In this document: piece after piece, positions 1 to 15,289 of the stretch | Numbering within the stretch: the first letter of the stretch is position 1 | Layout: the number at the start of each line of letters is the position of its first letter | Assembly (NCBI GenBank): GCA_947579665.1 | Contig: OX388351.1 | Coordinates: 1,922,001 to 1,986,000, forward strand | Origin: Sympetrum striolatum | Taxonomy: Eukaryota > Arthropoda > Insecta > Odonata > Libellulidae | DNA: 64,000 bases | Direction: 5' to 3' | The notes under the pieces: model-generated | Databases searched by the model: none | What the model saw: the letters and a program-made list of their open reading frames with translations, nothing else | Told to the model about the DNA's origin: nothing | Position numbers and translations under genes: made by a program

Positions 1-3000
1 CCGGTTTTTCAACAACTTAATATAGATTTTATTATATTCCTTTCCCATTTTAGTTTACCAATCATAGGATTCGAAATGAAAAATAAGGGGAAATGAGGCT
101 TTAGTGAGACCAAGCATCAAGCGATGGACCATGGTGCACGATAAGTAGAAAAATTACAGCTGCTTTGAAAATTCCTGATTTTAGTTTAAATACTTTCGAT
201 ATACTAGATTATGATGCATTTTTTTCTGTTTTCAACAACTAAATACAGATTTTATTATATTCCTTTCCATTTTAGTTTACCAATCATACGATTCGAAATG
301 AAAAATAAGGGGAAATGAGTCTTTAGGGAAAACAAGATCAAGTCATGGACCATGGTGCACGATAAGTAGAAAAATTACAGCTGCTTTGTAAATTCTTAAT
401 TATAGTTTAAATACTTTCGATATACTAGATTAAGATGCATTTTTTCTGTTTTTCAACAACTCAATATAGATTTTATTATATTCCTTTCCCATTTTAGTTT
501 ACCAATCATAGGATTTTTTATGAAAAATAAGGGGAAATGAGGCTTTAGTGAGACAAAGCATCTTGCGATGGACCATGATGCACGTGAGTAGAAACATTAC
601 AGCTGCTTTGAAAATTCCTAATGTTAGTTTAAATACCTTCGATATACTAGATTAAGTGTCATTTTTTTGGTTTTTCAACAACTTTAAATATATTTTATAA
701 TATCCTTTCCCATTTTAGTTTACCAATCATAGGATTCTCAATGAAAAATAAGGGGAAATGAGGCTTTAGTTAGACCAAGCATCAAGCGATGGACCATGGT
801 GCACGATAAGTAGAAACATTACAGCTGCTTTGAAAATTCCTAATTTTAGTTTAAATACTTTCGATATACTAGATTAAGTTGCATTTTTTCCGCTTTTTCA
901 ACAACTTAATATAGATTTTATTTTATTCCTTTCCCATTTTAGTTTACCAATCATAGGATTTTTTTTGAAAAATAAGGGGAAATGAGGCTTTGGTGAGACC
1001 AAGCATCAAGCGATGGACCATGGTGCACGATAAGTAGAAAAATTACCGCTGCTTTGAAAATTCCTAATTTTAGTTTAAAAACGTTCGATGTACTAGATTA
1101 AGATGCATTTTTTTCTGTTTTCAACAACTTAATACAGATTTTATTATCTTCCTTTCTATTTTAGTTTACCAATCATAGGATATTCAGTGAAAAATTAGGG
1201 GATATAAGGCTTAAGTGAGACCAAGCATCAAGCGATGGACCATGATGCACGATAAGTAGAAAAATTACAGCTGCTTAGAAAATTCCTAATTTTAGTTTAA
1301 ATACATTCAATATACTAGATTAAGTTGCATTTTTTTCTGTTTTACAGCAACTTAATATATATTTTATTATATTCCTTTCACATTTTATTTTACCAATCAT
1401 AGGATTCTCAATGAAAAATAAGGGGAAATGAGGCTTTAGTGAGACCAAGCATCAAGCGATGGACCATGGTTCACGATAAGTAGAAACATTACAGCTGCTT
1501 TGAAAATTCCAAATTTTAGTTTAAATACTTTCGATATACTAGATTAATTTGCATTTTTTTTGGATTTTCAACAACTTAATATATATTTTATTATATTCCT
1601 TTCCAATTTTAGTTTACCAATGATAGGATTCCCAATAAAAAATAATGGGAAATGAGGCTTTAGCGAAACTATTATCAAGCGATGGACCATGGTGCACGAT
1701 AAGTAGAAACATTACAGCTGCTTTTAAAATTCCTAATTATAATTTTAATACTTTCGATATACTAGATTAAGTTGCATTTTTTTCCGGTTTTTCAAAACTT
1801 AATATAGATTTTATTATATTCCTTTCCCATTTTAGTTTACCAATCATAGGATTCCAAATGTAAATAAGGGGAAATGAGGCTGTAGTGAGACCAAGCATCA
1901 AGCGATGGACCATGGTGCACGATAAGTAGAAACATTACGGCTGCTTTGAATATTACTAATTTTAGTTTAAATACTTTCGATATACTAGATTAAGTTGCAT
2001 TTTTTTTCTTGTTTTTAAACAACTAAATATAGATTTTATTTTATTCCTTTCCCATTTTAGTTTACCAATCATAGGATTTTTTATGAAAAATAAGGGGAAA
2101 TGAGGCTTTGGTGAGACCAAGCATCAAGCGATGGACCATGGTGCACGATAAGTAGAAAAATTACCGCTGCTTTGAAAATTCCTAATTTTAGTTTAAATAC
2201 GTTCGATATACTAGATTAAGATGCATTTTTTTCTGTTTTCAACAACTTAATACAGATTTTATTATCATCCTTTCTATTTAAGTTTACCAATCATAGGATA
2301 CTCAGTGAAAAATTAGGGGATTTAAGGCTTAACTGAGACCAAGCATCAAGCGATGGACCATGATGCACGATAAGTAGAAAAATTACAGCTGCTTAGAAAA
2401 TTCCTAATTTTAGTTTAAATACATTCAATATACTGGATTAAGTTGCATTTTTTTCTGTTTTTCAGCAAATTAATATATATTTTATTATATTCCTTTCACA
2501 TTTTATTTTACCAATCATAGGATTCTCAATGAAAAATAAGGGGAAATGAGGCTTTAGTGAGACCAAGCATCAAGCGATGGACCATGGTGCACGGTAAGTA
2601 GAGACATTACGGCTGCTTTGAAAATTCCTAATTTTAGTTTAAATACTTTCGATATACTTGATAAAGTTGCATTTTTTTCGGTTTTTCAACAACTTAATAT
2701 ATATTTTATTATATTCCTTTCCCATTTTAGTTTACCAATCATAGGATTCTCAATTAAAAATAAGGGAAAATGATGCTTTGTGATACCAAGCATCAAGCGA
2801 TGGACCATGGTGCACGATAAGTAAAAACATTACGGATGCTTTGAAAATTCCTAATTTTAGTTTAAATACTTTCGATATACTAGATTAAGTTGCTTTTTTT
2901 CGGTTTTTCAACAACTTAATATAGATTTTATAGTATTCCTTTCCCATTTTAGTTTACCAATCATAGGATTCTCAATGAAAAATAAGGGGAAATGATGCTT

Positions 3001-3428
3001 TAGTGAGACCAAGCATCAAGCGATGGACCATGGTACACGGTAAGTAGAAAATTTACGGCTGCTTTGAAAATTCCTAATTTTAGTTTAAATACTTTCGATA
3101 TACTAGCTGAAGTTGCTTTTTTTCGGTTTTTCAACAACTTAATATTGATTTTATTATATTCCTTTCCCATTTTAGTTTACCAATCATAGGATTCTCAATG
3201 AGAAATAAGGGGAAATGAGGCTTTAGTAAGACCAAGCATCAACCGATGGACAATGGTGCACGATAAGTAGAAATATTAAAGCTGCTTTGAAAATTCCTAA
3301 TTTTAGTTTAAATACTTTCGATATACTAGGTTAAGTTGCATTTTTTTCGGTTTTTCAACAATTTAATATATTTTTTATTATATTCCTTTCCCATTTTAGT
3401 TTACCAATCATAGGATTCTCAATGAAAA
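1..3428. repeat. Higher-order satellite block, copy 1 of a +5,359 bp duplication
   Basis: This run of about 15 monomers reappears almost unchanged at 5360-8786. The constant offset of 5,359 bp equals 24 monomers. Only a few substitutions were noticed, for example near 1087/6445 and 2025/7384. Neighbouring monomers differ from each other far more than these two copies do, so the duplication is recent relative to monomer divergence. The left boundary is the window edge, so the block may be longer. The match breaks at about 3428/8787. Confidence 0.93.
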
Positions 3429-3879
3429 ATAAGTGGAAATGAGGCATTTGTGAGACCAAGCATCAAGCGATGGACCATTGTGCACGATAAGTAGAAACAT
3501 TACAGCTGCTTTGAGAATTCCTAAATTTAGTTTAAATACTTTCGATATACTAGATTAAGTTGCATTTTTTTTTGTTTTTCAATCACTTTATATAGATTTT
3601 ATTATATTCCTTTCCCATTTTAGTTTACCAATCATAGGATTCTCAATGAAAAATAGGAGGAAATGAGGCTTTAGTGAAACCAAGCCTCAAACGATGGACC
3701 ATGGTGCACGGTAAGTAGAGACATTACGGCTGCTTTGAAAATTCCTAATTTTAGTTTAAATACTTTCGATATACTAGATTAAGTTGCTTTTTTTTCGGTT
3801 ATTCAACAACTTAATATATATTTTATTAAATTCCTTTCCCATTTTAGTTTACCAATCCTAGGATTCTCAATGAAAAATA

Positions 3880-4480
3880 AGGGGAAAGAGGCTTTAGTGA
3901 GACCAAGCATCAAGTGATGGACCATGGTGCATGATAAGTAGAAACATTACAGTTGCTTTGAAAATTCCTAATTTTAGTTTAAATACTTCGATATAATAGA
4001 TTAAGATGCATTTTTTTCGGTTTTTCAACAACTTAATATATATTTTATTATATACCTTTCCCATTTTAGTTTACCAATCATAGGATTCACAATGAAATAT
4101 AAGGGGAAATGAGGCTTTAGTGAGACCAAGCATCAAGTGATGGACCATGGTGCATGATAAGTAGAAACATTACAGTTGCTTTGAAAATTCCTAATTTTAG
4201 TTTAAATACTTTCGATATACTAGATTAAGATGCATTTTTTTCGGTTTTTCAACAAGTTAATATAGATTTCATTATATTCCTTTCCCATTTTAGTTTACCA
4301 ATCATAGGATTCACAATGAAATATAAGGGGAAATGAGGCTTTAGTGAGACCAAGCATCAAGTGATGGACCATGGTGCATGTAAGTAGAAACATTACAGTT
4401 GCTTTGAAAATTCCTAATTTTAGTTTAAATACTTTCGATATGCTAGATTAAGATGCATTTTTTTCGGTTTTTCAACAACT
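3880..4480. repeat. Local amplification of one monomer variant (three tandem copies)
   Basis: Three consecutive monomers share the private variant caagtgatggaccatggtgc followed by atg instead of acg, plus acagttgctttg, at about 3911, 4134 and 4358. Their spacing of 223-224 bp fits a single monomer amplified locally by slippage or unequal exchange. Confidence 0.8.
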
Positions 4481-5359
4481 TAATATATATTTTATTATAT
4501 TCATTTCCCATTATAGTTCTCCAATCATTGGATTCTCAATGAAAAATAAGTGGGAATGAGGCTTTAGTGAGACCAAGCATCAAGCAACGGACCATGGTGC
4601 ACGATAAGTAGAAACATTACAGCTGCTTTGAAAATTCCTAATTTTAGTTTAATAACTTTCGATACACTAGTTTAAGTTGCATTTGTTTCGGTTTTTCAAC
4701 AACTTAATATATATTTTTTATATTCCTTTGCCATTTTAGTTTACCAATCATAGGATTTTCAATGAAAAATAAGGGGAAATGAGGCTTTAGTGAGACCAAG
4801 CATCAAGCGATGGACCATGGTGCACGATAAGTAGAAATATTACAGCTGCTTTAAAAATTCCTAATTTTAGTTTAAATACTTTCGATATACTTGATAAAGT
4901 TGCATTTTTTTCGGTTTTTCAACAACTTAATATATATTTTATTATATGCCTTTCCCATTTTAGTTTACCAATCATAGGATTCTCAATGAAAAATAAGGGG
5001 AAATGAGGCTTTAGTGAGACCAAGCATCAACCGATGGACCATGGTGCAAGATAAGTAGTAACATTACAGATGCTTTGATTATTCCTAATTTTAGTTTAAA
5101 TATTTGCGATATACTAGATTAAGTTGCATTTTTTTTGGTTTTTCAATAACTTAATATAGATTACATTATATTCCTTTCCCATTTTAGTATACCAATCAAA
5201 GGATTCCTAATGTAAATAAGGGGAAATGAGGCTTAAGTGAGACCAAGCATCAAGCGATGGACCATGGTGCACGATAAGTAGAAACATTACAGCTGCTGTG
5301 AAAATTCCTAATTTTTGGTTTAAATACTTTCGATGTACTAGAATAAGTTGCATTTTTTT

Positions 5360-8300
5360 CCGGTTTTTCAACAACTTAATATAGATTTTATTATATTCCT
5401 TTCCCATTTTAGTTTACCAATCATAGGATTCGAAATGAAAAATAAGGGGAAATGAGGCTTTAGTGAGACCAAGCATCAAGCGATGGACCATGGTGCACGA
5501 TAAGTAGAAAAATTACAGCTGCTTTGAAAATTCCTGATTTTAGTTTAAATACTTTCGATATACTAGATTATGATGCATTTTTTTCTGTTTTCAACAACTA
5601 AATACAGATTTTATTATATTCCTTTCCATTTTAGTTTACCAATCATACGATTCGAAATGAAAAATAAGGGGAAATGAGTCTTTAGGGAAAACAAGATCAA
5701 GTCATGGACCATGGTGCACGATAAGTAGAAAAATTACAGCTGCTTTGTAAATTCTTAATTATAGTTTAAATACTTTCGATATACTAGATTAAGATGCATT
5801 TTTTCTGTTTTTCAACAACTCAATATAGATTTTATTATATTCCTTTCCCATTTTAGTTTACCAATCATAGGATTTTTTATGAAAAATAAGGGGAAATGAG
5901 GCTTTAGTGAGACAAAGCATCTTGCGATGGACCATGATGCACGTGAGTAGAAACATTACAGCTGCTTTGAAAATTCCTAATGTTAGTTTAAATACCTTCG
6001 ATATACTAGATTAAGTGTCATTTTTTTGGTTTTTCAACAACTTTAAATATATTTTATAATATCCTTTCCCATTTTAGTTTACCAATCATAGGATTCTCAA
6101 TGAAAAATAAGGGGAAATGAGGCTTTAGTTAGACCAAGCATCAAGCGATGGACCATGGTGCACGATAAGTAGAAACATTACAGCTGCTTTGAAAATTCCT
6201 AATTTTAGTTTAAATACTTTCGATATACTAGATTAAGTTGCATTTTTTCCGCTTTTTCAACAACTTAATATAGATTTTATTTTATTCCTTTCCCATTTTA
6301 GTTTACCAATCATAGGATTTTTTTTGAAAAATAAGGGGAAATGAGGCTTTGGTGAGACCAAGCATCAAGCGATGGACCATGGTGCACGATAAGTAGAAAA
6401 ATTACCGCTGCTTTGAAAATTCCTAATTTTAGTTTAAAAACGTTTGATGTACTAGATTAAGATGCATTTTTTTCTGTTTTCAACAACTTAATACAGATTT
6501 TATTATCTTCCTTTCTATTTTAGTTTACCAATCATAGGATATTCAGTGAAAAATTAGGGGATATAAGGCTTAAGTGAGACCAAGCATCAAGCGATGGACC
6601 ATGATGCACGATAAGTAGAAAAATTACAGCTGCTTAGAAAATTCCTAATTTTAGTTTAAATACATTCAATATACTAGATTAAGTTGCATTTTTTTCTGTT
6701 TTACAGCAACTTAATATATATTTTATTATATTCCTTTCACATTTTATTTTACCAATCATAGGATTCTCAATGAAAAATAAGGGGAAATGAGGCTTTAGTG
6801 AGACCAAGCATCAAGCGATGGACCATGGTTCACGATAAGTAGAAACATTACAGCTGCTTTGAAAATTCCAAATTTTAGTTTAAATACTTTCGATATACTA
6901 GATTAATTTGCATTTTTTTTGGATTTTCAACAACTTAATATATATTTTATTATATTCCTTTCCAATTTTAGTTTACCAATGATAGGATTCCCAATAAAAA
7001 ATAATGGGAAATGAGGCTTTAGCGAAACTATTATCAAGCGATGGACCATGGTGCACGATAAGTAGAAACATTACAGCTGCTTTTAAAATTCCTAATTATA
7101 ATTTTAATACTTTCGATATACTAGATTAAGTTGCATTTTTTTCCGGTTTTTCAAAACTTAATATAGATTTTATTATATTCCTTTCCCATTTTAGTTTACC
7201 AATCATAGGATTCCAAATGTAAATAAGGGGAAATGAGGCTGTAGTGAGACCAAGCATCAAGCGATGGACCATGGTGCACGATAAGTAGAAACATTACGGC
7301 TGCTTTGAATATTACTAATTTTAGTTTAAATACTTTCGATATACTAGATTAAGTTGCATTTTTTTTCTTGTTTTTAAACAACTTAATATAGATTTTATTT
7401 TATTCCTTTCCCATTTTAGTTTACCAATCATAGGATTTTTTATGAAAAATAAGGGGAAATGAGGCTTTGGTGAGACCAAGCATCAAGCGATGGACCATGG
7501 TGCACGATAAGTAGAAAAATTACCGCTGCTTTGAAAATTCCTAATTTTAGTTTAAATACGTTCGATATACTAGATTAAGATGCATTTTTTTCTGTTTTCA
7601 ACAACTTAATACAGATTTTATTATCATCCTTTCTATTTAAGTTTACCAATCATAGGATACTCAGTGAAAAATTAGGGGATTTAAGGCTTAACTGAGACCA
7701 AGCATCAAGCGATGGACCATGATGCACGATAAGTAGAAAAATTACAGCTGCTTAGAAAATTCCTAATTTTAGTTTAAATACATTCAATATACTGGATTAA
7801 GTTGCATTTTTTTCTGTTTTTCAGCAAATTAATATATATTTTATTATATTCCTTTCACATTTTATTTTACCAATCATAGGATTCTCAATGAAAAATAAGG
7901 GGAAATGAGGCTTTAGTGAGACCAAGCATCAAGCGATGGACCATGGTGCACGGTAAGTAGAGACATTACGGCTGCTTTGAAAATTCCTAATTTTAGTTTA
8001 AATACTTTCGATATACTTGATAAAGTTGCATTTTTTTCGGTTTTTCAACAACTTAATATATATTTTATTATATTCCTTTCCCATTTTAGTTTACCAATCA
8101 TAGGATTCTCAATTAAAAATAAGGGAAAATGATGCTTTGTGATACCAAGCATCAAGCGATGGACCATGGTGCACGATAAGTAAAAACATTACGGATGCTT
8201 TGAAAATTCCTAATTTTAGTTTAAATACTTTCGATATACTAGATTAAGTTGCTTTTTTTCGGTTTTTCAACAACTTAATATAGATTTTATAGTATTCCTT

Positions 8301-8786
8301 TCCCATTTTAGTTTACCAATCATAGGATTCTCAATGAAAAATAAGGGGAAATGATGCTTTAGTGAGACCAAGCATCAAGCGATGGACCATGGTACACGGT
8401 AAGTAGAAAATTTACGGCTGCTTTGAAAATTCCTAATTTTAGTTTAAATACTTTCGATATACTAGCTGAAGTTGCTTTTTTTCGGTTTTTCAACAACTTA
8501 ATATTGATTTTATTATATTCCTTTCCCATTTTAGTTTACCAATCATAGGATTCTCAATGAGAAATAAGGGGAAATGAGGCTTTAGTAAGACCAAGCATCA
8601 ACCGATGGACAATGGTGCACGATAAGTAGAAATATTAAAGCTGCTTTGAAAATTCCTAATTTTAGTTTAAATACTTTCGATATACTAGGTTAAGTTGCAT
8701 TTTTTTCGGTTTTTCAACAATTTAATATATTTTTTATTATATTCCTTTCCCATTTTAGTTTACCAATCATAGGATTCTCAATGAAA
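5360..8786. repeat. Higher-order satellite block, copy 2 of the +5,359 bp duplication
   Basis: This is the second copy of the block at 1-3428. It includes private variants such as the monomer with catgatgcacgtgagtag (near 5930, matching near 570) and the altered monomer around 7000-7030. After 8786 the monomers no longer match the first copy, which shows where the unequal exchange ended. Confidence 0.93.
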
Positions 8787-11700
8787 AAAAAGGGGAAATG
8801 AGGCTTTTGTGATACCAAGCATCAAGCGATGGACCTTGGTGCACGATAAGTTGAAACATTACGGCTGCTTTGAAAATTACTAATTTTAGTTTAAATACTT
8901 TCGATATACTAGATTAAGTTGCTTTTTTTCGGTTTTTCAACAACTTAATATAGATTTTATAATATTCCTTTCCCATTTTAGTTTACCAATCATAGGATTC
9001 TCAATGAAAAATAAGGGGAAATGAGGCTTTTGTGATACCAAGCATCAAGCGATGGACCATGGTGCATGATAAGTAGAAACATTACATTTGCTTTGAAAAT
9101 TCCAACTTTTAGTTTAATTACTTTCGATATACTAGATTAAGTTGCATTTTTTTCGGTTTTTACAACAACTAAATACCGATTATATTATATTCCTTTCCCA
9201 TTTTAGTTTACCAATCATAGGATTCTCAATGAAAAATAAGGGGAAATGAGGCTTTAGAGAGACCAAGCACCAAGAGATGGACCATGGTGCACGATAATTA
9301 GAAACATTACAGCTGCTTTGAAAATTCCTAATTTTAGTTTAAATACTTTCGATATACTAGATTAAGTTGAATTTTTTTCGGTTTTTCAACAACTTAATAT
9401 GGATTTTATTATATTCCATTCCCGTTTTAGTTTACCAATCATAGGATTCTCAATGAAAAATAAGGGGAAATGAGGCTTTAGTGAGACCAAGCATCAAGCG
9501 ATGGACCATGGTGCATCATAAGTAGAAAAATTACAGCTGCTTTGAAAATTCCTAATTTTAGTTTAAATACTTTCGATATACTAGATTAAGTAGCATTTTT
9601 ACGGTTTTTTAGCAACTTATTATATATATTTTTATATTCCTTTCCCATTTTAGTTTACCAATCATTGGATTCGAAATGAAAAATAAGTGGAAATGAGGCT
9701 TTAGTGTGACCAAGCATCAAGCGATGGACCATTGTGCACGGTAAGTTAAAACATTACGGCTGCTTTGAAAATTCATAATTTAAATTTAAATACTTTCGAA
9801 ATACTAGATTAAATTGCTTTTTTTTCGGTTTTTCAACAACTTAATAGAGATTTTATTATATTCCTTTATCATTTTAGTTTACCAATCATAGGATTCTCAA
9901 TGAAAAAAGAGGGGAAATGAGGCTTTAGTGTATCCAAGCATCAAGCGATGGACAATGGTGCACGATAAGAAGAAACGTTACAGCTGCGTTGAAAATTCCT
10001 AATTTTAGTTTAAATACTTTCGATATACTAGTATAAGTTGCATTTTTTTCGGTTTTTCAACAACTTAATATATATTTTTTATATTCCTTTCCCATTTTAT
10101 TTTACCAATCATAGGATTCTCAATGAAAAATAAGGGGAAATGAGGCTTAAGTGAGACCAAGCATCAAGCGATGGACCATGGAGCACGGTAAGTAGAAACA
10201 TTACGGCTACTTTGAAAATTCCAAATTTTAGTTTAAATACTTTCGATATACTACATTAAGTTGCTTTTTTTTCGGTTTTTCAATAACTTAATATAGATTT
10301 TATTATATTCCTTTCCCATTTTAGTATACCAATCAAAGGATTCTCTATGAATATCAAAGGGAAATGAGGCTTTAGTGAGACCAAGCACCAAGCGATGGAC
10401 CATGGTGCACGATAATTAGAAACATTACGGCTGCTTTGAAAATTCCTAATTTTAGTTTAAATACTTTCCATATACTAGATTAAAATGCATTTTTTTTAGT
10501 TTTTCAATAATTAAATATATATATTATTATATTCCTTTCCCATTATAGTTTACCAATCATTGGATTCTTAATGAAAAATAAATGAAAATGAGGCTTTAGT
10601 GAGACCAAGCATCAAGCGACGGACCATGGTGCACGATAAGTAGAAACATTACAGCTGCTTTGAATATTCCTTATTTTAGTTTAAATACTTACGATATACC
10701 AGATTAAGTTGCTTTTTTTTCTGTTTTTCAACAAGTTAATATATATTTTATTATATGCCTTTCCCATTTTAGTTTACCAATCATAGGATTCTCAATGAAA
10801 AATAAGGGGAAATGAGGCTTTATTGAGACCAAGCATCAAGCGATGGACCATGATGCAAGATAAGTATAAACATTACAGCTGCTTTAAAAATGCCTAATTT
10901 TAGTATAAATACTTTCGATATACTAGATTATGTTTCATTTTTTTCGGTTTTTCAACCTCTTAATACAGATTTTATTGTATTTCTTTCCCATTTTAGTTTA
11001 CCAATCATAGGATTCTCAATGAAAAATAAGGGGAAATGAGACTTTAGTGAGACCAAGCATCAAGCGATGGAACATGGTGCACGATAGGTAGAAACATTAT
11101 AGTTTGTTTGAAAATTCCTAATTTTAGTTTAAATACTTTCGATAAACTAGTTTAAGGTGCATTTTTTTCGGTTTTTCAACAACTTAATATATATTTCATT
11201 ATATGCCTTTCCCATTTTAGTTTACCAATCATAGGATTCTCAATGAAAAATAAAGGGAAATGAGGCATTAGTGAGACCAAGCATCAAGCAATGGACCATG
11301 GTTCACGATAAGTAGAAACATTACAGCTGCTTTGAAAATTCCTACTTTTTTTTAATAACTTTCGATATACTAGTATAAGTTGCATTTTTTTCGGTTTTTC
11401 AACAACATAATATATATTTTTTATATTCCTTTCCCATTTAAGTTTACCAATCATAGGATTCTCAATGAAAAATAAGGGGAAATGAGGCTTTAGTGAGACC
11501 AAGCATCAACCGATGGACCATGGTGCAAGATAAGTAGAAACATTACGGCTGCTTTGAAAATTCCTAATTTTAGTTTAAATATTTTCGATATAGTAGATTA
11601 AGTTGCTTTTTTTTCGGTTTTTCAATAACTTACTATAGATTTTATTATATTCCTTTCCCATTTTAGTTTACCAATCATAGGATTCTCAATGAAAATTAAG

Positions 11701-14700
11701 GAGAAATGAGGCTTTAGTGAGACCAAGCATCAAGCGATGGACCATGGTGCACGATAAGTAGAAACATTACAGCTTCATGAAAATTCCTAATTTTAGTTTA
11801 AATACTTTCGATATACTAGATTAGGTTGCATTTTCTTCGGTTTTTCAACAACTTTATATAGATTTTATTATATTCCTTTCCCATTTTAGTTTACCAATCA
11901 TAGGATTCTCAATGAAAAATAAGGAGAAATGAGGCTTTAGTGAGACCAAGCATCAAGCGATGGACCATGGTGCACGATAAGTAGAAACATTACAGCTGCT
12001 TTGAAAATTCCTAATTTTAGTTTAAATACTTTCGATGTACTAGATTAAGTTGCATTTTTTTCTTGTTTTTAAACAACTTAATATATATTTTATTATATCC
12101 CTTTCCCATTTTAGTTTACCAATCATAGTCTTTTTTATGAAAAATAAGGGGAAATGACGCTTTACTGAGACCAAGCATCAAGCGATGGACCATGGTGCAC
12201 GATAAGTAGAAAAATTACAGCTGCTTTGAAAATTCCTGATTTTAGTTTAAATACTTTCGATATACTAGATTATGATGCATTTTTTTTCTGTTTTCAACTA
12301 CTTAATACAGATTTTATTATATTCCTTTCCATTTTAGTTTACCAATCATACGATTCGATATGAAAAATCAGGGAAAATGAGTCTTTAGTGAAACCAAGCA
12401 TCAAGTCATGGACCATGGTGCACGATAAGTAGAAAAATTACAGCTGCTTTGAAAATTCTTAATTATAGTTTAAATACTTTCGATATACTAGATTAAGATG
12501 CATTTTTTTCGGTTTTTCAACAACTCAATATAGATTTTATTATATTCCTTTCCCATTTTAGTTTACCAATCATAGGATTTTTTATGAAAAACAAGGGGAA
12601 ATGAGGCTTTACTGAGACCAAGCATCAAGCGATGGACCATGGTGCACGATAAGTAGAAAAATTACAGCTGCTTTGAAAATTCCTAATTTTAGTTTAAATA
12701 CTTTCGATATACTAGATTATGATGCATTTTTTTCTGTTTTCAACAACTTAATATAGATTTTATTATATTCCTTTCCATTTTAGTTTACCAATCATACGAT
12801 TCGAAATGAAAAATAAGGAAAAATGAGTCTTTAGTGAAACCAAGCATCAAGTCATGGACCATGGTGCACGATAAGTAGAAAAATTACAGCTGCTTTGAAA
12901 ATTCTTAATTATAGTTTAAATACTTTCGGTATACTAGATTAAGATGCATTTTTTTCGGTTTTTCAACAACTCAATATAGATTTTATTATATTCCTTTCCC
13001 ATTTTAGTTTACCAATCATAGGATATTTTATGAAAAATAAGGGGAAATGAGGCTTTAGTGAGACAAAGCATCAAGCGATGGACCATGATGCACGTGAGTA
13101 GAAACATTACAGCTGCTTTGAAAATTCCTAATTTTAGTTTAAATACTTTCGATATACTAGATTAAGTTGCATTTTTTTCGGTTTTTCAGCAACTTAATAT
13201 AGATTTTATTATATTCCTTTCCCATTTTAGTTTACCAATCATAAGATTCCTAATGTAAATAAGGGGAAATGACGCTGTAGTGAGACCAAGCATTCAGCGA
13301 TGGACCATGGTGCAGGATAAGTAGAAACATTACTGCTGCTTTGAATATTACTAATTTTAGTTTTAATACTTTCGATATAAGAGATAAAGTTGCTTTTTTC
13401 GGTTTTTAAACAAATTAATATAGATTTTATTACATTCCTTTCCCATTTAGTTTACCAATCATAGGATTCGCAATGAAATATTAGGGGATACGAGGCTTTA
13501 GTGAGACCAAGCATCAAGCGAAGGACCATGGTGCACGATAAGTAGAAACACTACAGCTGCTTTGAAAATTCCTAATGTTAGTTTAAATACTTTCGATATA
13601 CTAGATAAAGTTGCATTGTTTTCGGTTTTTCTACAACTTAATATAGATTTTATTATATTCCTTTCCCATTATAGTTTACCAATCATTGGATTCTCAATGA
13701 AAAATAAGTGGAAATGAGGCTTTAGTGAGACCAAGCATCAAGCGACGGACCATGGTGCACGATAAGTAGAAACATTACAGCTGCTTTGAAAATTCCTAAT
13801 GTTAGTTTAAATACCTTCGATATACTAGATTAAGTTGCATTTTTTTGGTTTTTCAGCAACTTAAAATATATTTTATTATATCCTTTCCCTTTTTAGTTTA
13901 CCAATCATAGGATTCGAAATGAAAAATAAGGGGAAATGAGGCTTTAGTAGGACCAAGCATCAAGCGATGGACCATGGTGCACGGTAAGTTGAAACATTAC
14001 AGCTTCTTTGAAAATTCAGAATTTTAGTTTAAATACTTTCGATATAGTAGATTAAGTTCATTTTTTTCGGTTTTTCAACAACATAATATAGATTTTATTA
14101 TATTCCTTTCCCATTTTAGTTTACCAATCATAGGATACTCAGTGAAAAATTAGGGGAAATGAGGCTTAAGTGAGACCAAGCATCAAGCGATGGACCATGA
14201 TGCACGATAAGTAGAAAAATTACAGCTGCTTTGAAAATTCCTAAATTTAGTTTAAATACTTTCGATATACTAGATTAAGTAGCATTTTTTTCGGTTTTTC
14301 AGTAACTTAATATAGATTTTATTATATTCCTTTCCCATTTTAGTTTACCAATCATAGGATTCCAAATGTAAATAAGGGGAAATGAGGCTGTGGTGAGACC
14401 AAGCATCAAGCGATGGACCATGGTGCACGATAAGTAGAAACATTACGGCTGCTTTGAATATTACTAATTTTAGTTTAAATACTTTCGATATACTAGATTA
14501 AGTTGCATTTTTTTCGGTTTTTTAACAACTTAATAAATATTTTATTATATTCCTTTCACTTTTAATTTTACCAATCATAGGATTCTCAATGAAAAAATAG
14601 GGGAAATGAGGCTTTAATGAGACCAAGCATCAAGCGATGGACCATGGTGCACGGTAAGTAGAAACATTACAGCTTCTTTGAAAATTCCTAATTTTAGTTT

Positions 14701-15289
14701 AAATACTTTCGATATACTAGATTAAGTTGCATTTTTTTCGGTTTTTCAACAACTTAATATAGATTTTATTATATTCCTTTCCCATTTTAGTTTACCAATC
14801 ATAGGATTCTCAATGAAAAATAAGGAGAAATGATGCTTTAGTGAGACCAAGCATCAAGCGATGGACAATGGTGCACGATAAGTAGAAAAATTACAGCTGC
14901 TTTGAAAATTCCTGATTTTAGTTTAAATACTTTCGATATACTAGATTATGATGCATTTTTTTCAGTTTTCAACTACTTAATACAGATTTTATTATATTCC
15001 TTTCCATTTTAGTTTACCAATCATACGATTCGAAATGAAAAATAAGGGAAAATGAGTCTTTTGTGAAACCAAGCATCAAGCGATGGACCATGGTGCACGA
15101 TAAGTAGAAACATTACAGCTGCTCTGAAAATTCCTAATTTTGGTTTAAATACTTTCGATATACTAGATTAAGTTGCATTTTTTTCCGGTTTTTCAACAAC
15201 TTAATATAGATTTTATTATATTCCTTTCCCATTTTAGTTTACCAATCATAGGATTTTTTATGAAAAATAAGGGGAAAAGAGGCTTTAGT
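8787..15289. repeat. Heterogeneous stretch of the satellite array
   Basis: This stretch holds about 29 monomers with no single dominant higher-order unit. A two-monomer tandem unit is visible: the monomer pair starting near 12,159 is repeated near 12,606 (offset 447 bp), sharing gctttactgagaccaagc and tagattatgatgcattttt. The monomer near 13,300 (gacgctgtag, cattcagcga) is related to one near 21,359. No coding sequence is supported here. Confidence 0.85.
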
